DNA of 64,000 nucleotides from [Mycobacterium] stephanolepidis (GTDB lineage: Bacteria > Actinomycetota > Actinomycetes > Mycobacteriales > Mycobacteriaceae), in the NCBI RefSeq assembly GCF_002356335.1, contig NZ_AP018165.1, positions 1,984,001 through 2,048,000 on the forward strand, written 5' to 3'. The position numbers were made by a program, and so were the translations under genes. How positions within the stretch are numbered: the first letter of the stretch is position 1; the number at the start of each line of letters is the position of its first letter. The notes under the pieces were generated by a model that had not been told where the DNA came from, did not search any database, and was given only the letters and a program-made list of their open reading frames with translations. Below are positions 23,730-32,427 of the stretch, in pieces.

Positions 23730-25850
23730 ATGAGTACGCACCGGGACCACTCTGACCATCCGTCGTCTCACGCGTCTGCCGCAACGTGCGACTCGGATCA
23801 CCATGGCGCGCATGGCGGCATGGCAGATTCGGATCATCCCGAACATCCGCATCACGGCCACGCGGGTCATGGTGATCATGTCGGGCAGTTCCGCAGGTTG
23901 TTCTGGATCATGCTGGGGCTTTCTGTGCCGGTGGTCGCGTTCAACGACATGTTCGCGATGGTCATCGGCTACCAACTGCCCACCACCGGCTGGATCCCGT
24001 GGATATCACCGATTCTCGGCACCGTCATCTACTTCTGCGGCGGCAAGCCGTTCCTGACCGGCGCGATCGCCGAGGTGCGCGGTCGCAGGCCGGGAATGAT
24101 GCTGTTGATCGGCCTGGCGATCACGGTGGCCTTTGCCGCATCGTGGGGCGCCAGTCTCGGCCTGATCGATCACCAGCTCAATTTCTGGTGGGAGCTGGCG
24201 CTTCTGGTAGTGATCATGCTGCTGGGGCACTGGATCGAGATGCGGTCGCTGGCGCAGACCACATCGGCGCTCGACTCACTGGCGGCGCTGCTGCCCGATA
24301 GCGCCGAACGCGTCGAGGGAGACGCGGTGGTGTCCGTCGCGCCGGCGGATCTTCGGGTCGGTGACATCGTTGTCGTGCGTCCGGGTGGCTCGGTGCCCGC
24401 CGACGGCCGAATCACCGAGGGCAGTGCCCATCTGGACGAATCGATGGTGACGGGGGAGTCCCATCCGGTGCGCCGGCAGATCGGCGATCAGGTGGTTGCC
24501 GGAACCGTGGCCACCGATTCGGGCCTGCGTGTGGAAGTCACCGCGGTCGGTGATGACACCACGCTGGCCGGGATTCGGCGGCTGGTCGCCGACGCGCAGG
24601 CCTCCAGCTCGCGCGCGCAACGGATCGCCGACACCGCTGCGGGATGGCTGTTCTGGTTCGCTCTGGGTGCCGCCGCGCTGACTGCCGTGGCCTGGACGAT
24701 CCTGGGGGAGCCCGACACCGCGGTGGTCCGCGTCATCACGGTGCTGGTGATCGCCTGCCCGCATGCGTTGGGTCTGGCCATTCCTCTGGTCGTCTCCATT
24801 GCCACCGAGCGTGCGGCCCGGGGCGGCGTATTGGTGAAAGACCGCCTGGCCCTGGAGCAGATTCGCACCGTGGACGTCGTGCTGTTCGACAAGACCGGAA
24901 CGCTGACCAAGGGTGCTCCCACCGTCACAGGTGTCGAACCCGTCGACGGACGCGATGCCGACACCGTGCTGGCGCTCGCGGCCGCGGCCGAGACCGACAG
25001 CGAGCATCCCCTGGCTCGCGCGATCGTGGAAGCCGCTCGCGGCCGGGGGCTACTTGTTCCTGCCGCGAGCGGCTTTTCCTCCGAGCCTGCCCTGGGGGTT
25101 ACTGCGGACGTCGCAGGCGTGCAGGTCGCCGTCGGTGGCCCTGCTCTACTGAAAAGGCATGGTGCGCAGGAGCTACCGATCGCCGACAGATGGCGTACCG
25201 AAGGCGCGATCATTCTGCACGTGCTGACCGATGGGCGGGTCGCCGGCGCGCTGCGCTTGGCCGATGACATCCGGCCGGAGTCCCGGGACACCGTCGAGGC
25301 GCTACACCGGCTGGGTGTATCGGTGGTCATGATCACCGGTGACGCACATGCCGTGGCCAACACGGTGGCCGCTGAGCTCGGCGTGGATCGGGTGTTCGCC
25401 GAGGTGCGGCCGGAGGACAAGGCGGCAGCGGTGGCGCAGTTGCAATCCGAGGGGCACACCGTGGCGATGGTCGGTGACGGTGTCAACGACGCCCCCGCGC
25501 TCGCGCAAGCCGATGTGGGTATCGCGATCGGAGCGGGGACCGATGTCGCGATCGCCTCTGCGGGTGTCATTCTGGGCAGCTCGGATCCGCGGTCGGTGCT
25601 GTCGGTGATCGAGTTGTTGCGTGCCAGCTACCGCAAGATGAAGCAAAACCTTTGGTGGGCAGCCGGATACAACCTGATCTCGGTTCCGTTGGCGGCCGGG
25701 GTGCTCGCCCCGATCGGATTCGTGCTCCCGATGAGTGTGGGGGCCATTCTGATGTCGGCATCCACCGTGGTGGTCGCGCTCAACGCACAGCTACTGCGCC
25801 GCTTGGATCTCCGCCCCGAACAATCTGTGCGAAGAATCCTTACGGGTTAG
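23730..25850 (+). CDS. Copper-translocating P1B-type ATPase, CopB-like (CPH motif)
   Basis: A 706-residue efflux ATPase. The first 50 residues are His-rich (about fourteen His in HxxH and HH runs, one Cys). Then come transmembrane helices, the actuator motif TGESHPV, the metal-site helix VIACPHALGLAIPL, the phosphorylation motif DKTGTLTKG, the hinge MVGDGVNDAPAL and an HP motif (SEHPLARA). CPH instead of CPC marks the P1B-3 (CopB) group, reported to export Cu(II)/Cu(I). The ATG lies directly at the predicted transcription start under a RicR/CsoR-type operator. The stop codon shares bases with the convergent mbtD stop. Confidence 0.92.
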   Translation: MSTHRDHSDHPSSHASAATCDSDHHGAHGGMADSDHPEHPHHGHAGHGDHVGQFRRLFWIMLGLSVPVVAFNDMFAMVIGYQLPTTGWIPWISPILGTVIYFCGGKPFLTGAIAEVRGRRPGMMLLIGLAITVAFAASWGASLGLIDHQLNFWWELALLVVIMLLGHWIEMRSLAQTTSALDSLAALLPDSAERVEGDAVVSVAPADLRVGDIVVVRPGGSVPADGRITEGSAHLDESMVTGESHPVRRQIGDQVVAGTVATDSGLRVEVTAVGDDTTLAGIRRLVADAQASSSRAQRIADTAAGWLFWFALGAAALTAVAWTILGEPDTAVVRVITVLVIACPHALGLAIPLVVSIATERAARGGVLVKDRLALEQIRTVDVVLFDKTGTLTKGAPTVTGVEPVDGRDADTVLALAAAAETDSEHPLARAIVEAARGRGLLVPAASGFSSEPALGVTADVAGVQVAVGGPALLKRHGAQELPIADRWRTEGAIILHVLTDGRVAGALRLADDIRPESRDTVEALHRLGVSVVMITGDAHAVANTVAAELGVDRVFAEVRPEDKAAAVAQLQSEGHTVAMVGDGVNDAPALAQADVGIAIGAGTDVAIASAGVILGSSDPRSVLSVIELLRASYRKMKQNLWWAAGYNLISVPLAAGVLAPIGFVLPMSVGAILMSASTVVVALNAQLLRRLDLRPEQSVRRILTG

Positions 25851-28800
25851 TCGCGCTCCGCGACGATGATCCGCTGGTCCAGCATGTGCGTCGGGTGACT
25901 CGCCTCCGGGAGCGTCAGCAGCGGGCGGAAACCGGCCTGGGAGAGCTGATCATTCCACTCGTTTTCTGAGAGGAAGACACGGGTGCCGCGCCTGATGTCG
26001 GATTCGCCGGGGCGCCGCTGGCCGGAGGGCGCCGACATCAGGAATTGGACCGAGTTCAGCACCTGGTAGTTGGCCTTGCACGATTCAATCAGGACGATCG
26101 CGCCACCTGGATTGACCATGTTGTGGAGCTGGAGCAGGGTGTGTCCGATATCGAGCGCGTTGTGAAGGCTGTTCTCTGCGATGACGATGTCATAGGACTG
26201 ACCGGCCAGGTCGGTGTTCATGTCCATGAGCCCGTAACGGATCTGCGGATACTTGCCAAACTTTCCTTGTGCGGCGGTGAGGAAGAACCTCGATACGTCT
26301 GTGAAGTGATAGTCCCACTGCGCCGATAGTTCGTGTAGTCCCGCGACCACTTCGCCCGTGGTGCTGCCTGTTCCTGCGCCCAGTTCAAGGATTCGCACAG
26401 GCGAGCTCTCGCCGCGCAGCCGCGAGGCAATATCGATAACTGCCTCGCGCGCAGCGAGATTGAGATATTTGCTGGCCAGGTTGTCGCGATGGGCGGCCTC
26501 AACTACAACCATGTCGCCGTTGCGGAACAGCAGTTCCTGAATGCTCACGCGGTCTCGCCCCAGATCGGCAAGGCGTTCGTTGCAGTTACCCATGAACTCC
26601 GCCAGCTCTCGTGGGTAGCCAAGATCCGCGCATACCGTGTAGATGTCCGCGCATGATGGAGACGGTACGGGCGTGTTGGTCCGGTACCGCTCAGCGTCGT
26701 AGGCGAGATGACCGTGTTCGGTAAGAACTTCTAGCCATTGTCTTAGGAGCCACTGGTGCCGAGGGGCGAACTCAAGTTGCTGTGCGATGTGGTCGGCTGA
26801 AAGTCCTGCGCCCTCCCGTAGCACAGGTTCGATGAGCTCGAACGTTGCACGCATCCCAAAAAGATCTAGGTCTCTGCGGGCAGACCTCATCCGGTCGATG
26901 TCGAGATTTTGTGGCATCGATCGCTCGGCCGCCTGTGGTGCGATCTCTGCAAGCGTGAGGGGTTTGGCCTGCTCGGCGGTGGGCGAGCTGCCAGTGGCCG
27001 GCGGTGCCGCCGGCGGTGTCGCTTTATCGATTGACGCTATGACGTCATCGACTGACGCACCGCCGAGAAGGTCGGCCACCTCTACTTCGTAATGGAACTC
27101 TTCGATGACACGTCGGCGAAATTCCAATGCCTGCAACGAATCCACGCCAAGGGCCACCATGGGCGCGGTGGTGTCTATTGTGTCCACGCGGTCGTTGCCG
27201 ATCACGTCGGACAGCAGCCTGATCATCCGGGCGCGCACGTCGCCGCTGGGCGTACTCGTTCGCCTCTCCTGGGTTTCTGGGCGGTCTAATCCGTTATCCG
27301 CCTGCAGGCCCGAGAGCAATGGACCGTAGCCGTAGAGCCCGAAAACCGAACGTGCTTGGGCCACATCGAATGCCACGACAATGGCGTTACTTTGCAACCT
27401 GCTCATACCCAGCGCGAGTGCTTCAGCTGGGCGCATGGGGTGGACGCCCGTGGCGGCGAGCCGCGCAGCGCCGGACTCTCCGAGCTCGAAATGTACTGCC
27501 CACTGTCCCCATTGCACTGACACACAATCAAGGCCTTCGCTGCGCAACCGATGCGCCATGGCGTCCAGCATCCTGTTGGCAGCCGCGTACACGGTTTGAC
27601 CGCGCCCAGCGATAGTCGCCGCCATCGAGGAACACAGCACGATACGGCAGGAGTCGGTGCGGGGAAACGTCCGGAGCACATGCGAGATCCCGAGGATTTT
27701 GGCTTGCAGTACCGCGTCGACCTTCTCGTTGGTCACGTCGGCGAAGTCGATATCGGAATAGTCCACGGCCGAGTGGATGATCAAATCCGCCGGCGTATCA
27801 CCGGATTGCCCCGCGAGTCTGGCTACCGCGGCTTCGTCACTGATATCGCAGGAAACGACGTTGACGTCTGCCGAGGTTTTCCTGCGTATGTCGTTGAGAC
27901 GCTGTGCGACTGCTGCAGTTTCGCCCGATCGGCTTACCAGGGTGACGCGCCGGGCTCCATGCTGCGCAAAGTGTTCGCAGAACTCAAGTCCCAGTTTTCC
28001 GGTACCGCCGACTATGAGTACATGCTCCCGGCTGACGGAGTCGGGTGCCGGTGTGTCGCATTCGACAGCACGCTTGGCGTACAGGGTGCCGTCTCTGAGT
28101 GCGAGTTCTGGCTCCCCGGCGGTGTGCAGCGCCATCACGACAGTTTTTGCGGAATCCGATTGTGCTGATTCAGATGTCAGATCGAGGTGACGGAATCCGG
28201 TTCCCGGGTGCTCGGCTCCGATGCTACGGAATCCGGCACTGGCGGCCGCGTGGACAGGATGGGGTGGAGGGTCGCCGACGATGACAGCTTCGCCGCCTAC
28301 CGTCACCAACCAGTAGTCGGTGACCGCACTGTCGCGACCGGGCCACCACGTGTGCTCCCCGAAGAACGAGGTGACTTCGGAGACGGACTCGTGATCCGTG
28401 GGTAACGGACTCTCGGGCAGCAGGACAACAACGGCATCGAATTCGGAAATGCTGTTGTCCGGATCGATGATTCGGGCTGTGGAGCCAGTGTCATCGGCTG
28501 CGGAACACAACGCTGCGGCTAGCTCGGCGCATTCACCGGTGTGGTCGACGATACCGAATGCGCGTGGAGGCGTGAGAGAACGTTTCGCCAGCCGAACCCA
28601 GTCCTCTCTGAGCAGCCGTGCGGGGACCGCTGTCTTGTCGGTCTCTGGTGCAGTGGTTGAGGGCGACACTTGGTTGAAAACGGCGGTCGGAGCCGTCAGA
28701 GCGGATGGAGTGGTGTACGGCAGCCACAGCGTGATGTCGTTGGTCTGGACATTCGGGAAGTCGAGCAACGGCAAGCGAGGGTGCCCAGTTGCGTTTTGGT

Positions 28801-30139
28801 GCAACGATTCCCATTTGTACCCCAGATCGTGCACCATCAACTGTGCGAGATTCAGGGTGAACTCGTCGAGTCGGTTGCCCTCTCTGGTCGACGTCCCGAC
28901 GACACGGCCTGGTAGTTCTGCAACCCGGAGATTCTCCTGGATGGCGAGCTGAAGTGCCGGGTGCTCCGCCAGCTCCACGAAGGTGTCGGCGCCACTTTGG
29001 GCCGCAGCCGTAATCGCACGGTCAAACCTCACCGGATTGCGCAGATTCCAGAACCAGTATTGGTCCATGGGCAGATCGGCGGTGATCGGGGCCCCGAGTG
29101 TGGCTCCCAGGCAATCGATCTCGGAGTTGTCGAACTGCAGAGTGCTGAGCCTGTCGCGTAGTGCTTGGCTCACCTCGGTGCCGATCGCGTTGATACCGCT
29201 GGTGTGTGCTGGGTACTGGACGGGGATGACTCTCGCGAACACTCCGCGCGCGGTGAGTGACTCCACGATATCCCCGATGGTCTCGCGGTCTCCGGAGATG
29301 CCGGCCAGAGAAGGGGAGTTGATCACCGAAACCTCGGCCCAACCGGAGCGCCGTGCAAGGAGTTCCTCGCAGGTGTCTCGGTCGGCGGCGGCGACAGCCA
29401 TGGCGTAGGTATCGGCTCCGAATGCGTCGACGATTCCGGCGCGTACGCCCACGACCGTGACTGCGTCGGCAAGCGACATCATTCCGGACACATATGCGGC
29501 GGCGATCTCGCCCTGGCTGTGTCCGACGGTGACATCGGGGATCACGCCCACCGAGCGCCAGATCGCGGCCAGGCCAACCATCTGGGTGAACAGCGCCGGC
29601 TGTACGACACGTGCACTGTCGTCGGCTGGAGTGTCTGCGTCCAGTAGGTAATTCAGCGGTGATTGGCCAAACTTCGCCTCGAAAAGCGCGGAACACCGAT
29701 CGGCCTCGGCCCGGTACTCCGCGAACGCGTCATAGAACGCCCGCCCCATGCCGGGACGCTGTCCGCCCTGGCCGGGAAAGACGTAGCCGATGCGATGCGT
29801 GTTGGCGGATTCGGTGCCCCGCACCACGCACGAGTGGTCCGTACCGTCGACTACCGCCTGCAACGCACTGAGCAGTTCGTCGCGATCACGCACCATGAGC
29901 AACGTGCGGTAGCGGCGAGCAATCCTCGTTCGGAAGATCATGTCCGCGATCCTGTCGGGGGACACATTCGGATGCTCGAGTGCATACGTGAGGATTGCGG
30001 AAGCCTCTTTGGCCACCAACTCGACTACGTCGGCCGAAAGAAGCACCGGAATGGTGCCATTCGGCAATCGATGACTAGAAATCTCCGCCGTCCTCTCCCT
30101 CTTCAGAACATGCCGGCATCGCGATGATGGCGTGTGCAT
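25847..30139 (-). CDS. mbtD: Mycobactin polyketide synthase MbtD-like, AT-KR-ACP plus C-terminal methyltransferase
   Basis: About 1430 residues. The order is acyltransferase (YVFPGQGGQRPGMG, active-site GHSQGE near residue 208), ketoreductase (LIVGGTGKLG near 711, with SSMAATIAGRGQTVYAAAN), carrier protein (GVDSLQALEF near 1000) and a methyltransferase (ILELGAGTGSTTGEV near 1253, FTDVSRFFL, YDIVIAENSLHN). M. tuberculosis MbtD is about 1000 residues and ends at the carrier domain, so the last 380 residues are extra. The region before the SAM motif resembles PKS C-methyltransferase domains. Together with the separate KS (MbtC) it should extend and reduce a unit to a beta-hydroxyacyl group. The start is uncertain: ATG 30139 overlaps mbtC by 65 bases; a TTG near 30076 is possible. 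Confidence 0.85.
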   Translation of the reverse strand: MHTPSSRCRHVLKRERTAEISSHRLPNGTIPVLLSADVVELVAKEASAILTYALEHPNVSPDRIADMIFRTRIARRYRTLLMVRDRDELLSALQAVVDGTDHSCVVRGTESANTHRIGYVFPGQGGQRPGMGRAFYDAFAEYRAEADRCSALFEAKFGQSPLNYLLDADTPADDSARVVQPALFTQMVGLAAIWRSVGVIPDVTVGHSQGEIAAAYVSGMMSLADAVTVVGVRAGIVDAFGADTYAMAVAAADRDTCEELLARRSGWAEVSVINSPSLAGISGDRETIGDIVESLTARGVFARVIPVQYPAHTSGINAIGTEVSQALRDRLSTLQFDNSEIDCLGATLGAPITADLPMDQYWFWNLRNPVRFDRAITAAAQSGADTFVELAEHPALQLAIQENLRVAELPGRVVGTSTREGNRLDEFTLNLAQLMVHDLGYKWESLHQNATGHPRLPLLDFPNVQTNDITLWLPYTTPSALTAPTAVFNQVSPSTTAPETDKTAVPARLLREDWVRLAKRSLTPPRAFGIVDHTGECAELAAALCSAADDTGSTARIIDPDNSISEFDAVVVLLPESPLPTDHESVSEVTSFFGEHTWWPGRDSAVTDYWLVTVGGEAVIVGDPPPHPVHAAASAGFRSIGAEHPGTGFRHLDLTSESAQSDSAKTVVMALHTAGEPELALRDGTLYAKRAVECDTPAPDSVSREHVLIVGGTGKLGLEFCEHFAQHGARRVTLVSRSGETAAVAQRLNDIRRKTSADVNVVSCDISDEAAVARLAGQSGDTPADLIIHSAVDYSDIDFADVTNEKVDAVLQAKILGISHVLRTFPRTDSCRIVLCSSMAATIAGRGQTVYAAANRMLDAMAHRLRSEGLDCVSVQWGQWAVHFELGESGAARLAATGVHPMRPAEALALGMSRLQSNAIVVAFDVAQARSVFGLYGYGPLLSGLQADNGLDRPETQERRTSTPSGDVRARMIRLLSDVIGNDRVDTIDTTAPMVALGVDSLQALEFRRRVIEEFHYEVEVADLLGGASVDDVIASIDKATPPAAPPATGSSPTAEQAKPLTLAEIAPQAAERSMPQNLDIDRMRSARRDLDLFGMRATFELIEPVLREGAGLSADHIAQQLEFAPRHQWLLRQWLEVLTEHGHLAYDAERYRTNTPVPSPSCADIYTVCADLGYPRELAEFMGNCNERLADLGRDRVSIQELLFRNGDMVVVEAAHRDNLASKYLNLAAREAVIDIASRLRGESSPVRILELGAGTGSTTGEVVAGLHELSAQWDYHFTDVSRFFLTAAQGKFGKYPQIRYGLMDMNTDLAGQSYDIVIAENSLHNALDIGHTLLQLHNMVNPGGAIVLIESCKANYQVLNSVQFLMSAPSGQRRPGESDIRRGTRVFLSENEWNDQLSQAGFRPLLTLPEASHPTHMLDQRIIVAERD

Positions 30140-31418
30140 TGGATCCGCCGGCCCCGAACGAGGACACAGCACCATAGCGATTCCCGTTCTTTGGCTCCCA
30201 GGGATGCAGTTTCGTCGCCAACCGCAGGCCGGTCATGTTCCAGTCGACCGTGGTTGTCGGGTTGTCCGAGAACAGAGTTGGTGGAACGTGTCCGTTCAGA
30301 CCTGAGAGAAGCAACTTGATGAGGCCGATCATGCCCGCCGCTGCTTGAGCGTGCCCGGCATTCGACTTCGCCGACCCGAGCAAGGCCTGAGATCCGCCGG
30401 CACCGTAGGTGCGTTGCAGTGCTATCAGTTCCAGTGGGTCACCAGCCCGGGTGGCTGTGCCGTGGCCTTCGATCATGCCGATGTCGGCGGGATCGATCCC
30501 GGATGCGGCGATGGTGGCAGCGACGAGTTTGGCTTGGGCGCCGCTACGGGGTACCAGAATGGGCTTGCCCTTGCCGTTGTGATTGGTACGGATGGCCATG
30601 ATGCGCCCATATATCCGATGACCGAGGCTCCGCGCCCGAGACTCACGTTCCACCACAACTACGCCGGCACCTTCACCCCATAGGGTGCCGCTGGCGTCAT
30701 CGGCATAGGAACGGCAGTGCCCGTCGGAGGCCAGGGCGTGGAGCTTTGCGAACTCGTAGAACGCCCCGGGACTGCCCATGACACAGACCGCACCGGCGAG
30801 CGCCCACTCGCATTCCCCGGCGCGCACCGATGAGGCGGCCAACTGTAAGGCGGACAGCGACGAGGCACATGCCGAGTCCACGCACATCGACGGGCCGGTC
30901 AGTCCGAGGCCGTGGGAGACACGGGCCGCAACGCCAAGTTGTCCACCACCGACAATGCGGTAGCCGGTGTGCTCATTGGCCTCGCCGGCTCGCGGACCGT
31001 ACTCGCCGGGGGAAGTGCCAAAGAAGCAGCCGACCTCGGCACCGTCGAGTGAACCGGGATTGATTCCGGCGTTTTCCAACGCCTTCCATGCGACGCGTAC
31101 ACCTACGCGCTGCTGTGGGTCGGAGGCCAAAGCCTCCCGCTGCGTGATGCCGTAGAACGCGGGGTCGAACGATGCCGCGTTGGTGATGAACCCGCCGGCG
31201 TCACAGACGTTTCCCCAACCCTCCAGCTTGGATACCGAAAGCAGGTCGTCGACAGGCCAGCCACGATCACGGGGGAACGGACCGATGAGTTCCCGACCAT
31301 CTGCCAGAGCCGCCCAGAATGCCCCGGGCGTTTCGATGCCGCCTGGCGCCTCGATCGACATGCCCGAGATAACAATTGGGTCGGATTCCATTGCGGCGGT
31401 CGATGACATCTGACTCAT
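30075..31418 (-). CDS. mbtC: Mycobactin ketosynthase MbtC
   Basis: A 447-residue stand-alone beta-ketoacyl synthase. Active-site Cys is in VDSACASSL, and the His pair is in EGHGTATRAGDP and KSNAGHAQAAAG. It performs the decarboxylative condensation that makes the polyketide segment of mycobactin, working with MbtD in trans. The ATG overlaps the mbtT stop by 4 bases, and the 3' end overlaps the mbtD 5' end. It is second in the mbtT-mbtC-mbtD arm. KS as a separate protein is the same organisation as in M. tuberculosis. Confidence 0.93.
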   Translation of the reverse strand: MSQMSSTAAMESDPIVISGMSIEAPGGIETPGAFWAALADGRELIGPFPRDRGWPVDDLLSVSKLEGWGNVCDAGGFITNAASFDPAFYGITQREALASDPQQRVGVRVAWKALENAGINPGSLDGAEVGCFFGTSPGEYGPRAGEANEHTGYRIVGGGQLGVAARVSHGLGLTGPSMCVDSACASSLSALQLAASSVRAGECEWALAGAVCVMGSPGAFYEFAKLHALASDGHCRSYADDASGTLWGEGAGVVVVERESRARSLGHRIYGRIMAIRTNHNGKGKPILVPRSGAQAKLVAATIAASGIDPADIGMIEGHGTATRAGDPLELIALQRTYGAGGSQALLGSAKSNAGHAQAAAGMIGLIKLLLSGLNGHVPPTLFSDNPTTTVDWNMTGLRLATKLHPWEPKNGNRYGAVSSFGAGGSNAHAIIAMPACSEEGEDGGDF

Positions 31419-32179
31419 GCTGATGTAGAGCTGGTGCGCTTGGCAGCTGAAACCATCAGCTCGGCGACTGCGTCGCTGTGGGTGTTCAGGTAGAAGTGCC
31501 CACCGTCGAACATGGTGACCTCGAGATTGTCGGTGTGCTTGCCCCAGTCATAGAGGTCCCGCATGGTCACCACGGGGTCTTGATCACCACCGAGGGCATG
31601 GACATGCGCTGAGACCTTGACGTCTTCGGGGCATGAGTACGTGTCGAAGGCCTTGTAGTCCGCCTTGATCACGGGTAGCGCAAGTCTCATGACGTCCGGG
31701 TTCGCCATCACCGAGGAATCGGTGCCCTCTAGGTTTCCCAGATGCTGCAGGATCAGGTCGTCCTCGGTGGGATGGCGTGGCTTGCCTGCTGCGGCGCTCG
31801 GAGCGACTGCCGCCGACACAGTCACCTGGCCGACCGGAATGCCCGCCTTCTCCGCGAGCCTGACAAATTCGAAGGAGACTAGCGCTCCCATGCTGTGGCC
31901 GAAGGTGAACAGTGGCAAGCCTCGGTTGTGGTCGGACCCTTTGAAGTCGGCCAGTGCACCGGCCGCGATGTCTTCGAGGGTGCCTAGAGCAGGCTCGCCG
32001 CCTCGATCTTGGCGTCCAGGATACTGGAAAACGAGGACGCTGAAATTAGCGGAGAGAGTCTTGGACAGCGCGCGATAAGCCGAGGCCCCCGAGCCCGCAT
32101 GTGGAAATATCAGCAACAACGGCGAATCTGGCACCTCCGGCTTATGGAATTTCCTAATCCATCCGAGTTTGCGATACAC
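31415..32179 (-). CDS. mbtT: Type II thioesterase MbtT
   Basis: A 254-residue alpha/beta hydrolase. It has LLLIFPHAGSGASAYRAL near the N-terminus, the nucleophile serine in FGHSMGALV near residue 95, Asp in GGDQDPVV and His in FDGGHFYLN, which is the type II thioesterase triad. It removes wrong or stalled acyl groups from carrier domains. The GTG start at 32179 lies 28 bases downstream of the IdeR-like box and heads the leftward arm. Confidence 0.9.
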   Translation of the reverse strand: MYRKLGWIRKFHKPEVPDSPLLLIFPHAGSGASAYRALSKTLSANFSVLVFQYPGRQDRGGEPALGTLEDIAAGALADFKGSDHNRGLPLFTFGHSMGALVSFEFVRLAEKAGIPVGQVTVSAAVAPSAAAGKPRHPTEDDLILQHLGNLEGTDSSVMANPDVMRLALPVIKADYKAFDTYSCPEDVKVSAHVHALGGDQDPVVTMRDLYDWGKHTDNLEVTMFDGGHFYLNTHSDAVAELMVSAAKRTSSTSA

Positions 32180-32207
32180 GACCTGCGCCTTTCCGTCCTG
32201 CAGCTAG

Positions 32208-32226
32208 TTAGATTAGCCTAACGTAA
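32208..32226. promoter_or_regulatory. IdeR-type iron box (strong)
   Basis: TTAGATTAGCCTAACGTAA matches the IdeR consensus TTAGGTTAGSCTAACCTAA at 17 of 19 positions. It lies 28 bases upstream of mbtT and about 200 bases upstream of mbtE. Iron-loaded IdeR should repress at least the mbtTCD arm. Confidence 0.88.
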
Positions 32227-32330
32227 CCCCTGGAGCGCGTGTGAGGCCCATCGGAGTGCCCCCGCGCACAGGGTGCTGTCGCATGGCACGGAGAGCTTGG
32301 GGGAGGTCGCCCGGCAATGTGGGCAGACAT

Positions 32331-32349
32331 TAAGGTAAGGCTAGGCATA
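32331..32349. promoter_or_regulatory. IdeR-type iron box (weak, mbtE side)
   Basis: TAAGGTAAGGCTAGGCATA matches the IdeR consensus at 13 of 19 positions, with the left half and centre best kept. It lies 78 bases upstream of mbtE, suggesting separate iron control of the rightward arm. It is degenerate enough that binding is uncertain. Confidence 0.5.
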
Positions 32350-32427
32350 GTTCTCAGATGAGGTGGTTCGTTTCATGCGTGCGGAGTCGTTCGGATTCCA
32401 GGTTCCCGTCAGCCGGGGCTGGGCACA

